64,000 nucleotides of DNA from Rhizomicrobium palustre (GTDB lineage: Bacteria; Pseudomonadota; Alphaproteobacteria; Micropepsales; Micropepsaceae): NCBI RefSeq assembly GCF_011761565.1, contig NZ_JAASRM010000001.1:2294139-2358138 (forward strand), in the 5' to 3' direction. Below, piece after piece: positions 30,185 through 38,966 of the stretch (position 1 is its first letter; each line of letters opens with the position of its first letter). Under the pieces are notes generated by a model. The model saw only the letters and a list, made by a program, of their open reading frames with translations, searched no databases and was not told the DNA's origin. The translations under genes were made by a program, and so were the position numbers.

Positions 30185-30505
30185 ATGAAAACATATCTAC
30201 TGATGGCCGGGATGCTCGCGATGACGAGCGCCGAAGCTGCAAGTTGCCCGCGCTTCAATACCCATGGGCCGATGCGCGATGTTAAAGGCACGGTTGCGAG
30301 CGTGGACCGCAATGAATGGGGCGTTTCCTATGTCTTGGTCACCGATCAGGAGACGGGCTGCCGCGTGTTTGCGAAAGTGCGCGAAAGCGATGGCTGCAAA
30401 CTGGGGGCGGAGTTCCGAGGTACAGGGCATTTGCGCAATGAAAAGGCCCCGCGCTTCGACGCAACCTTTCACGATCATCTGACGGAAGGAAAACTCTGCC
30501 GCTAA
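30185..30505 (+). CDS. Small secreted hypothetical protein ending the efflux operon
   Basis: 106 residues with signal peptide (YLLMAGMLAMTSAEAA) and a mature part of beta character, with four cysteines (SCPRF, TGCRVF, DGCKL, KLCR) that could form two disulfides. AAGGAGTG ribosome binding site just before ATG 30185, 11 bases after the pump gene, so co-transcribed. It converges with kdpE; the two stops overlap by four bases. No family recognised. A periplasmic accessory to metal efflux is possible from position alone. Confidence 0.7.
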   Translation: MKTYLLMAGMLAMTSAEAASCPRFNTHGPMRDVKGTVASVDRNEWGVSYVLVTDQETGCRVFAKVRESDGCKLGAEFRGTGHLRNEKAPRFDATFHDHLTEGKLCR

Positions 30506-31188
30506 TCCGGTGCGCGCAGGCGATAGCCGACCCCTTGTTCGGTCAAGATCAGTTTTGGCTGTTCGGGGTCGGCTTCCAGCTTCTGGCGCAAGGTGCGGAT
30601 ATAGATGCGTAAGTATTGCACATCGGTTTCCGTGCCCCAGACCTCGTTCAAGATGAAGCGGTGGGTGAGGACTTTTCCCGCATGCGCCACCAGGAGGCGC
30701 AAAAGATCGTATTCGCGAGGGGTGAGTTTGATTTCTTCGCCGCGCGCAGTGACGATGCGACGGACAAGATCAACCGAGAGATCGCCTGTTTTGAAGATGG
30801 GTTTTTCGCCCTCCTGTGCTAGGCGATGGCGAATGGCGGTGCGGATGCGGGCGAGAAGCTCATCTATGCCGAAGGGTTTGGTGACATAATCATCGGCACC
30901 GAGATCAAGTGCTTTCACCTTGCCCGCCTCATCAGCGCGCACCGAGAGCACAATTACCGGCACAACGGAGCCCGCCTCGCGCAGGCGCGAAAGCACCTCA
31001 AAACCATCCATCCCAGGCATGCCGAGATCGAGCACGATGATGTCGAAGGCATTCCGGCCAGCAAGGGTAAGCGCCACATTGCCGTCATGGGCTTCCGTCA
31101 CCGCATAGCCTTGGCTCGTGAGTGCGGTTTTCAGAAGCTTGCGGATCGCAGCCTCGTCATCAACAATCAGGATGCGCAAACTGTTCAT
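30502..31188 (-). CDS. kdpE: Kdp two-component response regulator KdpE
   Basis: 228 residues: receiver domain with acidic pocket (VDDEAAIRK), phospho-acceptor Asp in IIVLDLGMPGMDG and Lys in DYVTKPFG, then an OmpR-type winged helix (LTPREYDLLRLLVAHAGKVLTHRFIL, QYLRIYIRTLRQKLEADP). Activates the kdpFABC operon under potassium limitation. ATGA overlap with kdpD. Confidence 0.96.
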   Translation of the reverse strand: MNSLRILIVDDEAAIRKLLKTALTSQGYAVTEAHDGNVALTLAGRNAFDIIVLDLGMPGMDGFEVLSRLREAGSVVPVIVLSVRADEAGKVKALDLGADDYVTKPFGIDELLARIRTAIRHRLAQEGEKPIFKTGDLSVDLVRRIVTARGEEIKLTPREYDLLRLLVAHAGKVLTHRFILNEVWGTETDVQYLRIYIRTLRQKLEADPEQPKLILTEQGVGYRLRAPD

Positions 31189-33845
31189 GCGACCTCGAGG
31201 GGAAGGGTGATGGTGAAACGCGCGCCGGTTCCGCCCTCGCGGTTTTGCGCCGTGATCGTGCCGCCCATGGCCTCGACAAAGCCGCGGCTGATGGGGAGGC
31301 CAAGGCCTGTTCCCGCATTCTGGCGGTCACGCGCTTCTACGCGATAAAACTTGTCGAAGATGCGTTCCAGATCGCCTGGCGGGATGCCGTTGCCGTGATC
31401 CTCCACCGTCAGCACGATCTGCCCTCCGACGCGGCTGGCCGCGACCGCGATTTCCGTGCCCGCTGGGGCGTATTTCCCGGCATTGTCGAGAAGATTGAAC
31501 AGCACTTGCTCAAACAGCACGGGATCGAGTTTCACCAGTGGCAAATTCGGTTCCAGCGCCACCACCAGCTTGTGATCCTGGAAGATGCGGCCCGCACGGC
31601 GCAAGGCACTGCCGACAACGTCCGAAAGATCGGTCGCTTCCAGCTTCGGCGCGATAGCCCCCGACTCCAGCCGCGTCATATCAAGGAGATTCGCGATGAA
31701 GCGGTTAAGCCGCTCGCCTTCCTCCATAATGGTGCCAACAAAGGTTTCGCGCGAGGAAGCATCCAGCGTGCTGTCGAGCGATTTCAGGCTTGAGGCCGCG
31801 CCGAGGATTACGGAAAGCGGCGTTCTGAGATCATGGCTGATGGAGGTAAGAAGCGCCGCTCGCAGGCTTTCGGCCTGTTCGGAGAGGCGGCTTTTTTCGA
31901 TGTCTTCGGCAAGCTTCACCCGCTCGATGGCGAGCGCAGCCTGATCGGCGAGGGCATCGAAGAGGCGGCGTTGATCAGGCGTGAGGATGGGGCCGGGCTT
32001 GTCGCTATCAAGACCGATGACGCCTACGGTGCCGCGGCCGGTCTTGACCGGCAGATAAAGCCGTTTGGCGCCGGGCAGAGAATCCGCGCCGCGTCCGGCG
32101 GGGGTGGCGCGTTCCCACACCCAATTGGCGGCGGCGATTTCGGATTCATCCAGTACGTCTTCGGGGGGGAAACCCGCCATCACGCTGAGCTTGCCGTTCT
32201 CGGGCAAGAGGATCACGACGCGGGCTTTCAGCATCTGCGCCATTTGATGCGCGGTCGCCCATAACAGGTCATCGAGCACGAACACGCCCGCGAGCTTACG
32301 CGCGAATTGATAGAGGCTTTCGGTGACGGCGGCCCGCTCGCGCGCGACGATGGCCTGGGCGCGGACGCGGGCGGTGAGGTTGGAGGCGATCACCGCCACA
32401 ATCCCGACCGTGATCAGCACCACCACGTTTTCAGGATCGGCGATGGTGAAGGTGTAAAGCGGCGGCAGGAAGAAGAAGTTGAAGGCGGCAATCGCCGTGA
32501 CCGATGTTACCAGCGCGGGCCAGAGGCCATAGCGCACCGCGCTTGCCAGCACCGCGATCAAAAACACCACGCCGATATTGCTGACCCCCAGCACGCGTTT
32601 CAGCACCGTCCCAATCAGCACGGCCAGGGCGGCATAAAGAAGGCTCTGCAGATAGCCATTGCGTTCAATGGGCGGGAGAAACTTTTTCTTCGGCGCACCT
32701 TGCAAGGCGCGGCCCAATTGCTCTGGCACCACATGCACGCTCACCCCGCCGGCCTGGCGGATGATTTCGTAGGTGGTGGAACGGCGCAGCAGCGTCTCCC
32801 ACCAGCTTCGCCGGGTGGTGGCGGTGACGATATGGACGAAGTTGTTGGCATGGGCATAGGCGACCAGCCCATCGGCGACATTGCTCGCCGGGATGGTGAC
32901 GGTCTGCCCGCCCAAGCGTTCGGCCACGCGCAAGGCCTCGGCGATGCGGTCGCGCTCTTCTTCGGAAAAATGCTGCGCGGCGGGGGTTTCGATATAGGCC
33001 GCGGTCCAGGAGGCACCAATGCGATCTGCCAGCCGCCGCCCGTAACGTACGAGCGCCGCACCGCCCGGGCGTTCATTGACACGTACCAGCACGCGCTCGC
33101 TCGCCTCCCAGGGCCCCTGGATGGCGTGGCTCTTCATGTAAGAGACCATCTGGTCGTCGACGCGCTGGGCAGTGCGGCGGAGCGCGATTTCGCGCAAGGC
33201 GGTGAGGTTGCCGGGCACGAAGTAATTCTTCTGCGCCCGTTCAGCGACCTCCGGCAGATAGACCTTGCCGTCTTTCAAGCGCTGGAGAAGATCGTCGGGA
33301 GTGAGATCGATCAGCTCGACATCATTGGCGCGGTCCAGCACCAAATCCGGCACGGTCTCGTTGACGCGCACCTTGGTGATGCGCGCCACCACATCATTCA
33401 GGCTTTCGAGGTGCTGCACATTGAGCGTGGAATAGACGTCTATCCCCGCCGCCAGAATCTCCTCGACATCGAGATAACGTTTGGGATGGCGGCTGCCTTC
33501 CACATTGGTATGGGCAAGCTCATCCACCAGCACCAGTTTGGGCTTACGGATCAGGATGGCGTCGAGGTCCATCTCGGCGAGCACGCGGCCCTTATAGGCC
33601 ATGCGCTTCTTGGGGATGATCTCCAGCCCCTTGGTCAGCCGGTCGGTATCGACGCGGCCATGGGTTTCCACCACGCCGATGGCGACATCCAGCCCCTCCA
33701 GCTTCTTCTGCCGCGCGGCGGTGAGCATCTCATAGGTCTTGCCCACGCCCGGGGCGAAGCCGAGGAAGATCTTCAAACGCCCGTGACCCTCCCGGCTTGC
33801 ATCTGCCAGAAGGGCCTCGGGGGAGGGGCGGGCTGTATCGTTCAT
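31185..33845 (-). CDS. kdpD: Potassium sensor histidine kinase KdpD
   Basis: 886 residues: N-terminal KdpD domain with Walker A (GFAPGVGKTYEML), USP-like domain (about 250-370), four close membrane helices (YLQSLLYAALAVLIG to NVVVLITVGIVAVIA), a GAF-like domain, and the kinase core with phospho-His in ISHDLRTPLSVILGAA, N box LLDNAGKYAPAG and G boxes EDHGNGIPPGD and GTGLGLPISR. Order kdpFABC-kdpDE with the sensor ten bases after kdpC indicates one operon. Confidence 0.97.
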   Translation of the reverse strand: MNDTARPSPEALLADASREGHGRLKIFLGFAPGVGKTYEMLTAARQKKLEGLDVAIGVVETHGRVDTDRLTKGLEIIPKKRMAYKGRVLAEMDLDAILIRKPKLVLVDELAHTNVEGSRHPKRYLDVEEILAAGIDVYSTLNVQHLESLNDVVARITKVRVNETVPDLVLDRANDVELIDLTPDDLLQRLKDGKVYLPEVAERAQKNYFVPGNLTALREIALRRTAQRVDDQMVSYMKSHAIQGPWEASERVLVRVNERPGGAALVRYGRRLADRIGASWTAAYIETPAAQHFSEEERDRIAEALRVAERLGGQTVTIPASNVADGLVAYAHANNFVHIVTATTRRSWWETLLRRSTTYEIIRQAGGVSVHVVPEQLGRALQGAPKKKFLPPIERNGYLQSLLYAALAVLIGTVLKRVLGVSNIGVVFLIAVLASAVRYGLWPALVTSVTAIAAFNFFFLPPLYTFTIADPENVVVLITVGIVAVIASNLTARVRAQAIVARERAAVTESLYQFARKLAGVFVLDDLLWATAHQMAQMLKARVVILLPENGKLSVMAGFPPEDVLDESEIAAANWVWERATPAGRGADSLPGAKRLYLPVKTGRGTVGVIGLDSDKPGPILTPDQRRLFDALADQAALAIERVKLAEDIEKSRLSEQAESLRAALLTSISHDLRTPLSVILGAASSLKSLDSTLDASSRETFVGTIMEEGERLNRFIANLLDMTRLESGAIAPKLEATDLSDVVGSALRRAGRIFQDHKLVVALEPNLPLVKLDPVLFEQVLFNLLDNAGKYAPAGTEIAVAASRVGGQIVLTVEDHGNGIPPGDLERIFDKFYRVEARDRQNAGTGLGLPISRGFVEAMGGTITAQNREGGTGARFTITLPLEVA

Positions 33846-33854
33846 GCCGCCATT

Positions 33855-34430
33855 CTAGCGCGTCGGGTGCGAAAGCGCATCCAGTGCCAGATTAAGCTTC
33901 ACCACATTCACCGTCGGCTCGCCGATCAGGCCGAGCAGGCGCGGCTTTGTATGTGCCTCGACTAGGGCTTTCAGCTTTTCCGGGGCAAGGCCGCGCGCCT
34001 TGGCAATGCGGGGGATTTGGAACAGGGCCGCGGCGGGGGTGATGTCCGGGTCCAGACCGCTCGCCGAGGTGGTGACGAGATCGACCGGAACGGGGGTGAA
34101 GGGGTTCTCCTTGGACAGCGTCTTGGCGTCGCCCGCCACGCGGTCCATCAGCTTCTTGGAGGTGGGGCCAAGATTGGAGCCGGAGGAATTGGCGCCGTCA
34201 TAGCCATTGCCCGCAGCGGAGGGGCGGCCATGGAAATAGCCGGGCGCCGCGAAATTCTGGCCGATCAGTTCCGAGCCGATCACTTTGCCATTCTGGGTGA
34301 TCAGGCTGCCACCGGCTTGGTGCGGGAAGAAGGCCTGACCCAGACCGGTGATGGCGAGGGGATAGGCAAGACCCGTCAACAAGGTGAATAGCACGAGCAG
34401 AACAAGGGCAGGGCGAAGATGCGTAGTCAT
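33855..34430 (-). CDS. kdpC: Potassium-transporting ATPase subunit KdpC
   Basis: 191 residues: one N-terminal membrane helix ([25 protein letters not shown]), then the periplasmic domain with [39 protein letters not shown] and the conserved ending [20 protein letters not shown]. Stabilises the KdpFABC complex. It starts seven bases after kdpB. Confidence 0.97.
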   Translation of the reverse strand: MTTHLRPALVLLVLFTLLTGLAYPLAITGLGQAFFPHQAGGSLITQNGKVIGSELIGQNFAAPGYFHGRPSAAGNGYDGANSSGSNLGPTSKKLMDRVAGDAKTLSKENPFTPVPVDLVTTSASGLDPDITPAAALFQIPRIAKARGLAPEKLKALVEAHTKPRLLGLIGEPTVNVVKLNLALDALSHPTR

Positions 34431-34437
34431 GGTTTCC

Positions 34438-36456
34438 TCACGCCAAATGAAGGGCGGTGACGGTGATGTCGATCAGCTTGATGCCGATGAAGGGCACGAT
34501 CAGCCCGCCGAGGCCGTAGATGAGAAGGTTGCGGGAAAGCAGCGCTGCAGCGCCGATGGGGCGATAGGTGATCCCTTTCAGCGCGAGCGGGATCAGCGCG
34601 ATGATGATCAGCGCGTTGAAGATGATGGCCGAAAGGATCGCGCTCTCAGGCGAATGCAGCCCCATGATGTTGAGCGCGGTAAGCTGCGGATAGAACGCGA
34701 TGAACATGGCCGGGATGATGGCGAAGTATTTCGCTACGTCATTGGCGATGGAGAAGGTGGTCAGGGCCCCGCGCGTCATCAGAAGCGCTTTGCCGATTTC
34801 CACGATCTCGATGAGCTTGGTGGGGTCGCTGTCGAGATCCACCATATTGCCTGCCTCACGCGCTGCCATGGTGCCGGTGTTCATGGCGACACCGACATCT
34901 GCCTGGGCCAGGGCCGGCGCGTCATTGGTGCCGTCGCCGCACATGGCGACCAGCTTGCCCTTTGCCTGCTCATCGCGGATCAGCTTCAGCTTGGTTTCCG
35001 GCGTCGCCTGGGCGAGGAAATCATCCACGCCGGATTCGGCGGCAATCGCCGCGGCGGTGAGCGGGTTGTCACCTGTGATCATCACCGTGCGGATGCCCAT
35101 CTGGCGCAGCGCTGCAAAACGCTCGCGAATGCCGCCTTTGACGATATCCTTGAGGTGAATGACGCCGAGCAGTTTGCCATCGCGCGCCACGGCGAGCGGG
35201 GTGCCGCCTTGTTTAGCGATGCCGTCTGAAATGCTGCGCAGGGCTTCGGCATGGGCGGCATGGGTACCGGTCCAGCCCAGCACCGCATCGACTGCGCCTT
35301 TGCGGATGGAGCTGCCGTCGATATCGATGCCGCTGATGCGGGTTTGTGCGGTGAAGGGGATGAAAGTGGCATGTTCCACTTCACGCCCGCGAATGCCGTA
35401 TTTCTCTTTCGCCAGCACCACGATGGAGCGCCCTTCCGGGGTCTCGTCCGAAAGCGAGGCAAGCTGCGCCGCATCGGCGAGATCACGTTCATCCACGCCC
35501 GGCACCGGGATGAAGGCCGAAGCCTGGCGATTGCCCAGCGTGATAGTTCCGGTCTTATCGAGCAGCAGCGTATCGACATCGCCAGCCGCTTCCACAGCGC
35601 GGCCCGACATGGCGAGCACATTGAAGCGCACCAGCCGGTCCATGCCTGCGATGCCGATGGCCGAGAGCAGCGCGCCAATGGTGGTGGGGATGAGGGTGAC
35701 GAACAATGCCACCAGTACCAGCACCGGAATGGAACCGCCCGCATAAGAGGCAAAGGCCGGAATGGTGGCGACCGCGAAGACGAAGATCAGCGTCATGCCT
35801 GCAAGAAGGATGTTGAGCGCGATTTCGTTCGGTGTTTTCTGCCGCTCGGCGCCTTCCACCAGCGCGATCATACGATCGAGGAAGGTGGAGCCTTGGGTGG
35901 CGGTGATCTTGACGACGATATAATCGGAGAGCACCCGCGTGCCGCCGGTCACCGCCGAGCGGTCGCCGCCGCTTTCGCGGATCACCGGGGCGCTTTCGCC
36001 GGTAATGGCGCTTTCATCGACGGAAGCTACGCCCTCCACCACATCGCCATCCGACGGGATAAGCTCGCCCGCTTCCACCAGCACCAGATTGCCGCGCTCC
36101 AGCTCATGGGCAGGAATTTTCCGCCACAGCTTGGCTTTCTGATCGGCGAGGAGCTTCGCCATCATGTCGACCTTGGTCTGGCGCAGGCTTGCCGCACGGG
36201 CCTTGCCACGGCCTTCCGCCAAGGCTTCGGCGAAATTGGCGAAGACCACTGTGAACCAGAGCCAGATGTTGATCTGCAGCGCGAAGGCAAAGCCGGGTTT
36301 GCCCCCCAGCGTATCGCGGATGAAGAGGAAGGTGGTGAGCGCCGCCACGATTTCGACGACGAACATCACCGGGTTTTTCACCATCACCCTGGGATCGAGC
36401 TTTTGGAAAGCGCCGATCACCGCGGTGAGAAGGACTTTGTTGTTTGAGGTTTTCAT
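34438..36456 (-). CDS. kdpB: Potassium-transporting P-type ATPase subunit KdpB
   Basis: 672-residue P-type ATPase catalytic subunit. Phosphorylation motif [12 protein letters not shown], actuator GESAPV (in [18 protein letters not shown]), nucleotide-binding [10 protein letters not shown] and hinge [21 protein letters not shown] are all present. Hydrolyses ATP to drive potassium import through KdpA. Confidence 0.98.
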   Translation of the reverse strand: MKTSNNKVLLTAVIGAFQKLDPRVMVKNPVMFVVEIVAALTTFLFIRDTLGGKPGFAFALQINIWLWFTVVFANFAEALAEGRGKARAASLRQTKVDMMAKLLADQKAKLWRKIPAHELERGNLVLVEAGELIPSDGDVVEGVASVDESAITGESAPVIRESGGDRSAVTGGTRVLSDYIVVKITATQGSTFLDRMIALVEGAERQKTPNEIALNILLAGMTLIFVFAVATIPAFASYAGGSIPVLVLVALFVTLIPTTIGALLSAIGIAGMDRLVRFNVLAMSGRAVEAAGDVDTLLLDKTGTITLGNRQASAFIPVPGVDERDLADAAQLASLSDETPEGRSIVVLAKEKYGIRGREVEHATFIPFTAQTRISGIDIDGSSIRKGAVDAVLGWTGTHAAHAEALRSISDGIAKQGGTPLAVARDGKLLGVIHLKDIVKGGIRERFAALRQMGIRTVMITGDNPLTAAAIAAESGVDDFLAQATPETKLKLIRDEQAKGKLVAMCGDGTNDAPALAQADVGVAMNTGTMAAREAGNMVDLDSDPTKLIEIVEIGKALLMTRGALTTFSIANDVAKYFAIIPAMFIAFYPQLTALNIMGLHSPESAILSAIIFNALIIIALIPLALKGITYRPIGAAALLSRNLLIYGLGGLIVPFIGIKLIDITVTALHLA

Positions 36457-36465
36457 GGGTGTTTC

Positions 36466-38193
36466 TCAGTAGAGATTGCCAGCCAGCATCGCGAAATGTT
36501 CGGCGATAGGGCCGAGCGCGAGGGCAGGCAGGAAGGTGAGGCCGCCGACGATCAAGACGACGCCGGTCAAAAGCCCGATGAAGAGTGGGCCTGTGGTGGG
36601 GAAGGTGCCTTCAGATGGCGGCACGATTTTCTTCTCGGCCAGCGATCCGGCGACGGCCAGCATCGGCACGATCCAGAAGAAGCGTCCGAGGAACATCGAG
36701 GCGCCAAGCAGCAGGTTATAGAAGGGCGTATTCGCCGTAAGCCCCGCAAAGGCGCTACCGTTATTGCCGCCCGTGGAGGAGAAGGCATAAAGGATTTCCG
36801 AGAAACCATGCGGCCCGGCATTGTTGAGACCAGCAAGGCCTTGCGGTGTGATCACAGCGATGGCGGCAGGCACCAGCACGGCGAGCGGCGAGACCAGGAT
36901 GGCGAGGATCGCCATTTTTACCTCACGCGATTCCAGCTTCTTGCCGAGATATTCCGGGGTGCGCCCGACCATCAGACCCGCCACGAACATGGCGACGATG
37001 GCAAAGAGCAGCATGCCGTAAAGCCCCGAGCCGACACCACCGAAGATGATCTCGCCAAGCTGCATGTTGACCATGGGCACAAGGCCACCCAAGGGCGTGA
37101 AGCTGTCATGCATGGCATTGACCGAACCGTTGGACGCATCCGTCGTGGCCGTGGCCCAGATCGCGGAATTGGTGATGCCGAAGCGAACATCCTTGCCTTC
37201 CATATTGCCGCCCGCTTGCAGCGCGCTCGGCTTCTGGTCGATATGCAGCGCGGCGAGCTTGGCGCTCGGCTGCTGTTCCGCCCAAGCGCAGGCGAATTGC
37301 CCGCCGAGATAGAGAAGGCCCATCACCGCGAAAATTGCCCAGCCCTGGCGGGTGTTGCCGACCATTTTGCCGAAGCTGTAAGTCAGCGCCGCCGAGATCG
37401 CGAAAATCGACCACAGCTCAATCAGATTGGTCAGCGCAGTGGGATTTTCGAAGGGATGGGCGGAGTTGACGTTGAAGAAGCCGCCACCATTGGTGCCCAG
37501 CATCTTGATGGCTTCCTGGCTCGCCACCGGGCCTTGCGCGAGGACCTGCTTGGCGCCTTCGAGCGTGGTTGCGGCGGTGTAGGCAGAGAAGTTTTGCGGC
37601 ACGCCCTGTGAGAGCAGCACCAGCGCCATGACGATCGCGAGCGGGAGCAGCACATAAAGCGTGGCGCGGGTGAGATCGACCCAGAAATTGCCGATGGTCT
37701 TGGCCGAGCGCCGCGCAAAGCCGCGGATCAGCGCCATCGCCAGCGCAATGCCGGTGGCGGCCGAAACGAAGTTATGCATCGTCAGCCCAACCATCTGGCT
37801 GAAATAGGACAGCGTGGTTTCGCCGCCATAAGATTGCCAATTGGTATTGGTGACAAAGCTGATGGCGGTGTTGAAGGCCAAATCCGGCGATACGTTCGGC
37901 AGGCCTTGCGGGTTCAGCGGCAGGAAAGCCTGAAGGCGCAGAATGGCGTAGAGCAGGAACATCCCCGCGATTGAGAAGGCGAGCATGGCGAGGCCATAGG
38001 CTGTCCAATGCTGTTCCTTGGTGGGATCGATCCCCGCGGCGCGATAGAAAAGCCGTTCAAGCGGTGAGAGGATGGGCGAGAGGACGTTGCGCTCGCCCTG
38101 GAAGACCGCGGCCATAAAGGCGCCGAGCGGTTTGACGGTGAGTGTGACCAGACCCGCGAAGATCGCGATCTGTACAAGCATATTGAAGGTCAT
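36466..38193 (-). CDS. kdpA: Potassium-transporting ATPase channel subunit KdpA
   Basis: 575 residues, about ten membrane helices. Filter-loop segments related to potassium channels are visible: [50 protein letters not shown] and [15 protein letters not shown]. Nine bases before kdpB, and 15 bases after kdpF. Confidence 0.98.
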   Translation of the reverse strand: MTFNMLVQIAIFAGLVTLTVKPLGAFMAAVFQGERNVLSPILSPLERLFYRAAGIDPTKEQHWTAYGLAMLAFSIAGMFLLYAILRLQAFLPLNPQGLPNVSPDLAFNTAISFVTNTNWQSYGGETTLSYFSQMVGLTMHNFVSAATGIALAMALIRGFARRSAKTIGNFWVDLTRATLYVLLPLAIVMALVLLSQGVPQNFSAYTAATTLEGAKQVLAQGPVASQEAIKMLGTNGGGFFNVNSAHPFENPTALTNLIELWSIFAISAALTYSFGKMVGNTRQGWAIFAVMGLLYLGGQFACAWAEQQPSAKLAALHIDQKPSALQAGGNMEGKDVRFGITNSAIWATATTDASNGSVNAMHDSFTPLGGLVPMVNMQLGEIIFGGVGSGLYGMLLFAIVAMFVAGLMVGRTPEYLGKKLESREVKMAILAILVSPLAVLVPAAIAVITPQGLAGLNNAGPHGFSEILYAFSSTGGNNGSAFAGLTANTPFYNLLLGASMFLGRFFWIVPMLAVAGSLAEKKIVPPSEGTFPTTGPLFIGLLTGVVLIVGGLTFLPALALGPIAEHFAMLAGNLY

Positions 38194-38208
38194 GGGGGGA
38201 TGTCCGGG

Positions 38209-38298
38209 TCAGAACTTTTCTGGGCGAAGAAGCGCCAGAACGAGATAAAGGGCGATCACAATGGTGACCGCCGCGCCGATTGCGTAATCAAAGCTCAT
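38209..38298 (-). CDS. kdpF: Potassium-transporting ATPase small subunit KdpF
   Basis: 29-residue single-helix protein: MSFDYAIGAAVTIVIALYL, then LVLALLRPEKF. The RPEKF ending is the hallmark of KdpF, a stabilising peptide of the KdpABC complex. ATG at 38298 follows GAGG; the open frame upstream is longer but unrelated to the family. Confidence 0.93.
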   Translation of the reverse strand: MSFDYAIGAAVTIVIALYLVLALLRPEKF

Positions 38299-38305
38299 GG
38301 CGCCC

Positions 38306-38389
38306 TCACAACCGGCTGGCGGCGAGGACGTAGCCAATCGCCAGCACAAAAAAGCCGGTGCCCAGGGCCAGCATGATGAAATCGAGCAT
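38306..38389 (-). CDS. 27-residue hydrophobic protein upstream of kdpF
   Basis: Small frame beginning MLDFIMLALGTGFF and ending AASRL before a TGA, seven bases upstream of the kdpF start codon. It would form one membrane helix. A GGGAG ribosome binding site lies seven to eight bases before its ATG (38389), so translation is credible. Its position as the first frame of the kdp operon suggests a further small subunit or a leader peptide. I recall similar unannotated peptides in front of kdpF in other proteobacteria but cannot verify that here. Confidence 0.55.
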   Translation of the reverse strand: MLDFIMLALGTGFFVLAIGYVLAASRL

Positions 38390-38461
38390 GGGAAATCTCC
38401 CGCTAAAAGCAGCGGGGAAGATGAGCTTTCGCCCATATAGAATCGAGCCGGGACGGGGCTC

Positions 38462-38486
38462 GCGGAAATATAGAAAATATATAAAG
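38462..38486 (-). promoter_or_regulatory. AT-rich candidate KdpE site upstream of the kdp operon
   Basis: Read on the minus strand, an AT tract (TTTATATATTTTCTATATTTC) stands out in GC-rich surroundings about 75 bases before the first small kdp frame; a CTATAT box nearer the gene (around 38436-38441) could be the -10. KdpE sites in other bacteria are similarly T/A-rich. No footprint-level match can be claimed. Confidence 0.4.
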
Positions 38487-38491
38487 CGAGG

Positions 38492-38959
38492 CTACTTTAC
38501 CTCGATGCGCACCACATCATGCACATTGCGCCCACCTTCCTTGTCGCCGGGGCTGACGAGGCGCAACCCATCGCTGAAAGGCTCACCATTCACCTCATAA
38601 GCGAGAAGAACGGCTTTGCCCTCGTAAGCCGGGTTGAACTCGCCTTCGGCAAAGGCGGCGGCATAACCATCGCGGCCATAGACCATGACGGTGTGGCGGA
38701 TGAAGCTGTTCTTTACCGCTTCGTCTTTGGTGACGGCTTTGGCTAAGAGCGTCATCACGAGTACCCCTTTATAGGGTCCCGCCTGCATATGGCTGCCCAA
38801 GGGGAGCTGCAAAGTGACCTCGCTGGGTGGCAAAGCGCGCAATTCCGTTTCGGAAAGATGCAGCGAGGTTTTCACCGCGCCATCCACGGTGATTTCCAGC
38901 GGCGCGGCGAGGGCGGGCCCGAAGGCGAGGGCGAAACATAGAGTGTAGAGCGGTTTCAT
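38492..38959 (-). CDS. Secreted molybdopterin-oxidoreductase-fold protein
   Basis: About 155 residues with signal peptide (LYTLCFALAFGPALA). The mature part follows the sulfite-oxidase molybdopterin-binding fold in short form: LSETELRALPPSEVTLQLP, YKGVLVMTLLAKA, VYGRDGYAAAFAEGEFNP, KAVLLAYEVNGEP and RLVSPGDKEGGRNVHDVVRIEV. No cysteine remains in the mature protein, so the usual molybdenum-ligating Cys is absent; it may bind something else or serve as a scaffold. Last gene of the uptake operon, eight bases after the TonB receptor. Confidence 0.7.
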   Translation of the reverse strand: MKPLYTLCFALAFGPALAAPLEITVDGAVKTSLHLSETELRALPPSEVTLQLPLGSHMQAGPYKGVLVMTLLAKAVTKDEAVKNSFIRHTVMVYGRDGYAAAFAEGEFNPAYEGKAVLLAYEVNGEPFSDGLRLVSPGDKEGGRNVHDVVRIEVK

Positions 38960-38966
38960 CATCGCC

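Noticed and set aside
32307..33965. 552-residue frame antisense to kdpD
   Set aside because: Product is an artefact of the third-position GC bias of kdpD.
34384..36447. Plus-strand frames across kdpB
   Set aside because: Antisense shadows; kdpB motifs are complete on the minus strand.
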